Source: Adiantum capillus-veneris
Taxonomy: Eukaryota; Streptophyta; Polypodiopsida; Polypodiales; Pteridaceae
Direction of reading: 5' to 3'
Length of the DNA: 64,000 bases
NCBI GenBank assembly: GCA_014529385.2
Contig: CM043943.1
Location: 97,614,355 to 97,678,354, forward strand
The position numbers and the translations under genes were made by a program. The notes under the pieces are model-generated. The model saw only the letters and a list, made by a program, of their open reading frames with translations. It was not told the origin of the DNA and ran no database searches. Below are positions 57,130-64,000 of this stretch, one piece after another (positions within the stretch are counted from its first letter, which is position 1; every line of letters begins with the position of its first letter).

Positions 57130-58200
57130 AAGAGCTACCAGTAGGGTGTACCAGCTGGATTTTATTCCAAAAATACATCATTAGTACAACCATCTTTAGA
57201 GGAAAATCACATTACATTATATCACCATAGCTTCATTTTTTTTTGCATCCTCCAAAATACTACTCAACATTCTTTTAAACTGTGACAATTTTCTCTCATT
57301 AGCTATTGGCATGAGAATTTCTAATACTACTCAACATGCTTTTGAAGTGTGACAAATTTGCTCTCATTAGCTATAGCATGAGCATCTTTGAACCTCCATA
57401 TGCTGCATCACACTCAACTTCGATCAAGCAACACTAAGACTACAGTTATATGATTTTACCCTAGGAGATGACTTGTCACAATTCTACTTTCAAAATAAGA
57501 CAATTTACGTTATCCTTTACAAAATTATAGTAAGATTGCCCAAAAAAAAGCTATCCTTCATAAAGCTTGAAGTGCCCTTGTAATACCACTTTCAAATATG
57601 TATTAGTTTCCAAAGACAATATATAAGACCTTTAATCCCCAATTCTTATCGGTCCTCATCTACAGGAGCTTGTCAAGATTGATGGGGTTGCTACTAGAGT
57701 TGAGGACATATGAAGCAAAAGGAAGCCAATCAATATTGTATAGGATTCAAGAAGGTAATTTTTGTCCCCATCTATATAATTGAATTGTTAAAAAATCGAG
57801 CTCTACAATTGTGAGAAGACATCTAGCAAGTACAGTAAATCCCCACCCAACCAACTCCTTTTACAGAATAACCCTTCTTCAATAAGATGATCCCTCTCCA
57901 TCTGTTTGCAATAGAGATACCCATATGTCCCTATTCCCATCAGCTCCTAGCCTCCTAGGGGCTCCTAGTCACAGAAAGTGTCCCTTTGCAATGTGTGAAT
58001 CTCTTCCAATAGAAATATCCCTATACTATATCCCCATAGGCTCTTAGCCATAGCACTAGTATCTTCACCTTACTCCCTCAATAATGAGAAAAAAAAAAAT
58101 CCTTGAAAACAAAGTTGAAATTTTTCTTTTCGATCGAGAACACTAAGATTCCACATTTCTTTAATCATACTTCAAAATTTCTTTTTTAGTAACATCTTAT
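57130..58200. other. Unassigned, with a tandem duplication
   Basis: A roughly 67-bp unit ('aatactactcaaca...') is repeated at about 57256 and 57323. I looked on the minus strand for earlier CYP704B exons and found none. Confidence 0.5.
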
Positions 58201-59900
58201 CTACCTTAGGATGGTGTAGAACTAAGTGGCCATGTCTTTTAATGTAAAACCAATCAAATCAAGATTAAAAAACTTGCACTATATAGTGATATTGCATCCA
58301 TTAACTATGGTCAATAAATTATTCATAGACAAAATATGCTCATTCTCTCATGAATGGAAGAATCTACTTCCCTTGAGGTGTCATACATTCACGGTGGCAT
58401 TAGCGTGCTTGTGTCATAGACATAACTCATTGAGAACTTATCATAATTCTGTGGACATCTTTCCCTTTACTAGTAGGGACCTCTAATGGACAAGGCTTCT
58501 TGCCAGATCACATCTCTCTTATGAACCTTGTAATCCAATGATGTGCAAAGAGACTTATTGACAATGTGCACATAGATACTCTCCACCGTTATCAGTCCTT
58601 AAGTGTTTAACACTTTTGCTCAATTGATTCTCAACTAGATCAAGAACTTTTGGAAAGTAGAGTAGACCTCATCCTTAATTTTTAGAGGAAAAACCCACAC
58701 TTAATTCATCAATGGATTTCAAAAATCTTGAACAAATTGGAAGAGGCACCAATTGCTTTCTAATCATGGGCAAATGAGCACTCTATGTCTGCTTGCCATA
58801 GATACTACAATGTTCACAAATTAAAAAGTCACTAAAACACAAGACAGACAAGTAACCAAAATGATCAAGAGTTTTTATTCCGTTTTGGCCCATATGGCAT
58901 AGTCGGAAATGCCACAACTCAATAGATTATATCTCTTGGCTAAATCAATGACATTGTCTTTTACACACAATACGTCCATAAAATATAGTTGGCAATGCCA
59001 CAACTCAACAGATTATAGTTCCTGGCTAAATCAATAACATTGTCTTTACACATGATACGTCCATGGAATATAGTGAACCATGCTTCTAATCCTTGAGAAT
59101 AACCAAATTTCCCTTCTTGATAGTCCAAGACAGATTCTCAAATATGGTTGTGTAGCTCAAGTCATTAGGTTATCCCATAAAAACCAAACTCTTTGCTCAC
59201 TCAAGAACATGTCTGACATGTGTAGTACAAATTTCATACCATTTGAGAGTACTAATTGGATGTCTCCAATTCCAACTATGTCAAGTGCGTAAGAGTCACC
59301 CAACTTGACAATACCTAATAGCCTTTTTCATAAGTAGAGAACTAATCTCTATGTGCCATAACTTGAAAGCTTGCACCAAAATCTATCATCCAATTCTATG
59401 CATGGCTGGCCTCATGCGTAACAAAATCATATGCATTAAGATATGAAGTAGGATATCCAGAATATGTGCATCAACACCATATGCACTATCACCTTGACAA
59501 ACCATGTGAGACTCAACCAGCTTGTAGAGTTTGAAGTGTTAGACTTCTTGTCATAATTGGGCTTTTTCTTATTGTCCCTCTTTGTTACATAGCAACCCCT
59601 CTTCATATGCCCTTTTTCTTATTGTCCCTCTTTGCTGCATAGAAATTTCTCTTCATATGCCCATCTTATGTAAATAGTAGCAATGAACATCATGCATAGA
59701 ATCATGAGATTCACTGCAAGTGTTTCTACGATATTTGGACTTCCCTTGAGCATGAGTAAAATCTCTCTGCTTGTGAGAATGAACAACTTGAGCATCACTA
59801 GGTTTGATTTGCTCAAATTTCCTCTAAGAGAAACCCACCAATGACATCATTAAATACCAATGTGCCTTTTGGTGTTGAATTACTTATGGTTGTACAAAAG
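58200..59900 (-). mobile_element. Ty1/Copia remnant (broken)
   Basis: Minus strand. The gag zinc-knuckle area is at about 59560-59700. A pre-integrase segment at about 58790-58930 reads LWHFRLCHMGQNGIKTLDHF, followed by an EHC..YGKQT end. The integrase at about 58560-58640 has LRTDNGGEYL. It is of the gag-PR-INT Copia order, heavily broken, with more than ten breaks. Internal partial duplications occur at about 58896-59070 (85-bp step) and 59562-59660. No LTR was found. Confidence 0.75.
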
Positions 59901-60367
59901 TATCCCATAAGGAAGGCAAGGAATGTAGAAAAAAATAGACTAGATTCTTCCATCAAACTTAAGTCCCTATGAAGTTAGATGACTAAAGAGTATATTAAAC
60001 TCATTCAAATGTACTAACACGTTGCCACCTTCCTTCATCTATAGATTCTTCATATGGTCAACCTTATTGATAGAAGTCTCCTTCTCATAAATATGGCACA
60101 AACACTCTCTAGAAGTTACTATAGTAACTACCGTGGTAATTACTGTTGTGTGACCAATCCACTGGCCGTCTTCCAGGAGATAGTTTTCGCCTGCTGGAGC
60201 CGTCTTCGCCTTCTACATCCTTCCCTTCCCTCCTTTCTTGAATTTTGGAATAACTCCAAATTTTTTGAAAAATCCACCGCCTGATTTCGAAATGGTGTTG
60301 AGGAGCCCGTTTGGGTTTCTGATTGAGTGCCAAACCCTAAGCCCTAGACCCATTTGTCTGGTTGGTG
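59901..60367. other. Unassigned stretch
   Basis: No family match. 'aaatccaccgcctgatttcg' (60278) resembles 'aaatccacagtctgattttg' (60567), a diverged duplication spanning about 290 bp. Confidence 0.45.
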
Positions 60368-60432
60368 AGCTGGCCAATGTTTCTCCTGAGTTGGCCAATG
60401 TTTCTCCTGAGTTGGCCGATGTTTCTCATGAT
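60368..60432. repeat. Tandem repeat, 21-bp unit, three copies
   Basis: 'gagttggccaatgtttctcct' and variants. On the plus strand each unit would encode ELANVSP, but I do not consider that frame a gene. Confidence 0.9.
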
Positions 60433-60539
60433 AGTACCACTCTCAAGCTACTAGCCCTACTGGTATTGCTAGCTTTATGCCATATTTCATGCTTGCTGAG
60501 TGCTTGACACCCCTATAATTGTAATTCCAAGGGTGTCAG

Positions 60540-63500
60540 CCAAAAAAATTACAGTGCCTCACTGGGAAAATCCACAGTCTGATTTTGAGATGGAACTACC
60601 CAGTATCCTTCCACTGAACCCGCTTCCTCTTGCCCTTCTTCTGTGCTGGTGCTTCAGAAGTTCTAGTGGCAGCATTTTCCTTTTAGATAAGTCGATAAAT
60701 GGCCTCCAACTCAAGATGATCCCACCTTGCTGTGGACATTTCCAATTCACAAGGTGTTTGGTGTCGGGATCATATAGCGTACATCTACCCTTTGTCAGAT
60801 GGCATAGGGCCAATTTATGACAATGCGAAGCTGTGTGGATCCATCCTTCTGGGAGAGGCTGATTTGTTTTAATCCTAGATTCAAAGAGTATCTCAACCAT
60901 TTCTCTGTACAGTGGCCCGAAACCTGGTTTAGTGGTAATATCCTTTTCAGGAATTTTAGAGGACTCCACAGTGAGTTGAAGCAGCTGATTTTTTTATCTT
61001 GGTAAGACCTTTGAGCTGGAGTTTCCATTGTCCCATACACCCTCTGCATTTCTTCTTGCATCTCTGAGACATCATTTAATTGGAGAGCATCATTGATCAG
61101 TGTTTGCCAGGTTATCCATTCTATAGTGGCCCACTCATACCAATCTTGAAGATCATCAGCGATGTTATAGTATGTGAGCCAGTCCACTGGTTCTAGATGT
61201 TGAGGATACAATGCTGGGACAAACCTAGGCAGCGCAGTCTCCTTAGTAGGCAAGGCATACATGAGAACTAGGGAATCAGGTACAAATTCTTAAAAATTTA
61301 GAACAGTCTGGTTCTCTTGCTGCATCATCTTCCTAGTGACTCTAACCAACTGGAACAATCTTTGGAGAGCAGTTGCCTATGCCCCTACTGTCATTTGAGT
61401 TTGTGGTCCCTTACTGCTGGAAGCTTGATCTTCAATAATAGATTGTACCCTTTGGTCCAGAACTCCTCTGGCAATTTGCATTTGCAGTAGAACTTCTTTC
61501 AGTCGATTTCTGACCTCTTTCATACATTTATATGTGGGCCTATTCCCAAGCAGGAGCTCTAATTCAACGGCTAAGGAATGACAATGTGCAGTAGACTACC
61601 GCTGCCAGTGTGCATTGACCAGCTTATCATCAGAGGTTAGTGCCCATTCAGGTACTCTCTCTAGAAACTGAATTTTGCTAGGATGCTCAGGCAGTTGGTG
61701 ATCATGGAAAGTGGCTGATTTCCAATGTTGGACCATTTCTCTGGCACCAACATATAGCCTCTAAAAATGTTCCAAATCAGAAAGAAGAACATCATCCTCC
61801 AAATACATCCTAGTTATAGGAGCTTGTTGATGTCTTAGCCTTTTGTTCAGTGTGATGATGAGTTGTCATGAATGTTGCTCATCACCTTTCAGAGTTTCAG
61901 TCACAACTTTAGCTTTCCCTTTCACATCTGCACACTACTGTGACTGGTGTATTAGGGAGTCTTTAGTGTTTCCTATTTGCTGATTTTCAGCCCCTTGATC
62001 TCTCGACTGTTGATCCTTATACTGGTCTGGCTGGTCTGTGTTGGGTTGACTGCCCCTTGTGGCAGCTGATCCACCAGCACCAGATCCTGGAGAGTCATTA
62101 TCATCATTATGCCTATCTGGTGGTTCATCCTCCTCCTCTTCGTCCTTCTCTTTTGCTTTCTTAGAATCCTCATCGAGGTCATTCTGCTTCTCAATATAGT
62201 CCAGAATAGATTGATTTGCCAAAGCACTGTTATACTCAGAAAGTTTGTCCTGCAATGTGGCTTTGCATGGTTTCCATGAGCACCATGAGATTATCATATT
62301 GAAGACGGCGTTTCCTTCTGGATTCAAAATATCAGCCAAATTATTTTATATATATATTTCTATTAAAGAGGCTTTCAATGCAGTGTGGCTGGTTAGTAAC
62401 GAGTTGTTTCAAATCTATCAGCAACTCTCTCAGCCTCTGCCTTTTCTTCTCTCAACTGAATCATCTCAAACTCAATCTTTGTCAGCTTACCTTCCAGCGT
62501 CTGAATTGTCCTGGCTGAATGATTTTCAAGAACACTATGCCTCAAGGATTGTGCCCCTATATCCTGTTGTAACTTTTCAACGTGTTGCTCACTGTTCCTC
62601 AATTCAAGTTGTAACTTGGTCACTTCAGCAGTGGATGCTGAGGCATCCATCATTTGTCCGAAGGCATGGGTAATCGTTTTCCAGGATGACTGGATTAGCA
62701 TTGAGCAACCATCATTGACCGTTGCTGGGTCAGAGGCAATTGGCTCATAAACGATAACAAGAGGCATATATGGTAGTGTGGTATAATCAGGTTTGTGCAG
62801 GATTAATCGTCCTTTTAGAGGATGAGTCTATAGCTATTGTAATTTGTCCTTTTTGGTTAAGGCCAAAGCCATTTTACTGAAGAATTACCGAGTGGGCTAG
62901 CAGGCATCGAAACTTTTCTCTTATTAGTGTGGGCTGCCAACTGCTGAGCATTGGTCTTGTCAAGCTGGTTTTTTCCAGTACTGGTGGCTGCTGAACTCTG
63001 CTCAGCTTGTTGGCTAATCCCAACAGCAGTCTTCATTGGAGGTTGGTCTATCTGGCCGGCTAGAGTCTGGTCTGCTGGAGATTTTTCAGTAGACACAATT
63101 TTGACCTAACTTTCTAGCTGCTTTAAGAGAGCACTGCTCTTAGCCAATGTAGTTTTTGGTCTGTTAGAGCTGCCAGCTTCCTCCTGCGTGACCTTTCTCT
63201 TCTAACCAGGAAGAGACAACAGAGTTCCTGGGTCTTCTTCATCAGAGGATAAGTCAACATTGTTAGTCGTTGGGATGGGTTTCTGACTCCACGCCATCCT
63301 TACTTGATGATGAGCATCTGGGGAAGTTGCCCAGTAGAGAAACTGCCAGACATACCGGGCTTTAAAAACAGTCTGAGACTTTAGCTTGGAGGTCTACTGA
63401 AGCACATTATGAGACAGAATCTTACATAGGTTGATTCAAGCCTTGGCATCCAATCTTTTTGCCAATAACATAGCAACAATTTTTCTGAAACATATATTCT

Positions 63501-64000
63501 TCAGAGTCACAACTTCAATCACAAACCGGTAAGCAACGGGATGTCCAGACCTGCTATTGGAACCCCTTGTGCACTAGCCTTACGTTTTTTCTTAGCTGCA
63601 TCATCTTCCTTCAGATCTGCACTTATTTGCTTTGTAGCTGCCACAGCCGGCTTCGGCTCATTTGGCATCTTGAAAGCATAAGAAATATTGTGCGGAGTTG
63701 CTGACACTTTCATTCCATACACCATAGCACTGCTGTCATTGAAGGAATCAAGAACCTGCCTAATGATGGTTGTGTCAAACTCTATTCTTGTGGCTTGCAC
63801 TACTACATGTAAATCCCACAATCGTGACAACGCTTATGCTTGCTCAGTAAACACATACCGTTGTGTCTTGCTATGGGAAATGAGTGGTAGGGAGGCTTTG
63901 ATAGAGGTGATAAGTGATTGAGTTTGTTCTATAGTGTCCTACATCTTCTCTGACATTTTTCTTTGGCCCATACAAGGTGAAGACGATGCTACTGTGGAAG
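60540..64000 (-). mobile_element. Late-ORF-like coding remnant of a Gypsy relative (cut by window end)
   Basis: A minus-strand coding remnant with no family I can name. In order from the right edge: an N-terminal part (about 63500-63990, FDTTIIRQVLDSF, KKKRKAS); a VFKARYVWQFLYWATSP segment near 63350; Ser/Lys-rich linkers (62850-63250); a leucine/glutamate coiled coil (62393-62767); an acidic Asp/Glu run with EEEEDEPPDRHNDDNDSP (about 62080-62170); and a Trp-rich C-terminal part (60559-61260). The plan matches the late region of element 2 (5594-8990): globular start, charged linker, coiled coil, Trp-rich end. Direct sequence identity is weak. Broken, several breaks. No RT or LTR within the window. 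Confidence 0.4.

Noticed and set aside
57100-58200. Search for the N-terminal CYP704B exons
   Set aside because: No frame resembles the upstream part of the family, so none was annotated.
60238-60507. Plus-strand frame with ELANVSP repeats and a hydrophobic end
   Set aside because: Driven by a three-copy 21-bp tandem repeat. Minus-strand frames overlap and no homologue is recognised.

Overview
This window looks like repeat-rich nuclear DNA from a land plant with a large genome. The evidence is Ty3/Gypsy and Ty1/Copia elements with tRNA-Asp and initiator-Met-type primer sites, plant L1-type LINEs, a tRNA-derived SINE, and one plant-specific cytochrome P450 (CYP704B type, the sporopollenin omega-hydroxylase clade). 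I see no rRNA, true tRNA, CRISPR array or bacterial gene. The sequence does not let me separate seed plant from fern or lycophyte.

Layout. 1-735: one copy of a dispersed repeat whose second copy is near 54.4-55.0 kb, then a possible small exon (923-1161). 1730-4509 and 23348-~23960: an old minus-strand Gypsy element split by a later insertion. 4510-23347: an 18.8 kb minus-strand Gypsy element with both LTRs, PBS, PPT and a near-perfect target duplication. It carries gag, PR, RT, RNase H and INT, then a second protease-like domain after the integrase, two arrays of a 22-bp palindrome, and a long late coding region before the 3' LTR. 24-27.2 kb: mostly unassigned. 27232-30230: Copia element, minus strand. 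30231-~34220: L1-type LINE, plus strand, sitting at the truncated edge of the Copia LTR. 34.2-36.4 kb: a second palindrome-bearing repeat field. 36430-37330: another copy of the same LINE family, minus strand. 37.3-39.6 kb: tandem repeats.

39640-41374 and 48826-50310: a Gypsy element split inside its RT region by a young gag-protease-only LTR element (41375-48825, LTRs about 1.94 kb and over 99% alike, target duplication GAAG). 50315-~50800: a plus-strand Gypsy scrap. 50850-52170: a degraded LINE ORF1 (DUF4283/CCHC type), minus strand. 53513-~55250: second copy of the dispersed repeat, with a SINE inserted in it (53780-54148, 9-bp target duplication GCATCTTTG). 55332-56843: the last three exons of a CYP704B gene, minus strand, all open with good splice sites. 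Its middle intron holds an 80-bp foldback and a TC/AC microsatellite. 58200-59900: degraded Copia. 60540-64000: a minus-strand coding remnant built like the late region of the big Gypsy element.

The only host gene I can name is the CYP704B 3' half. Everything else readable is mobile DNA, layered by age. The most novel material is in the 18.8 kb Gypsy element: a retropepsin-like domain downstream of integrase, and palindrome arrays on a roughly 290-bp period. The ATCGCGAT core of those palindromes reappears in a second, otherwise different array at 35.6-36.3 kb.
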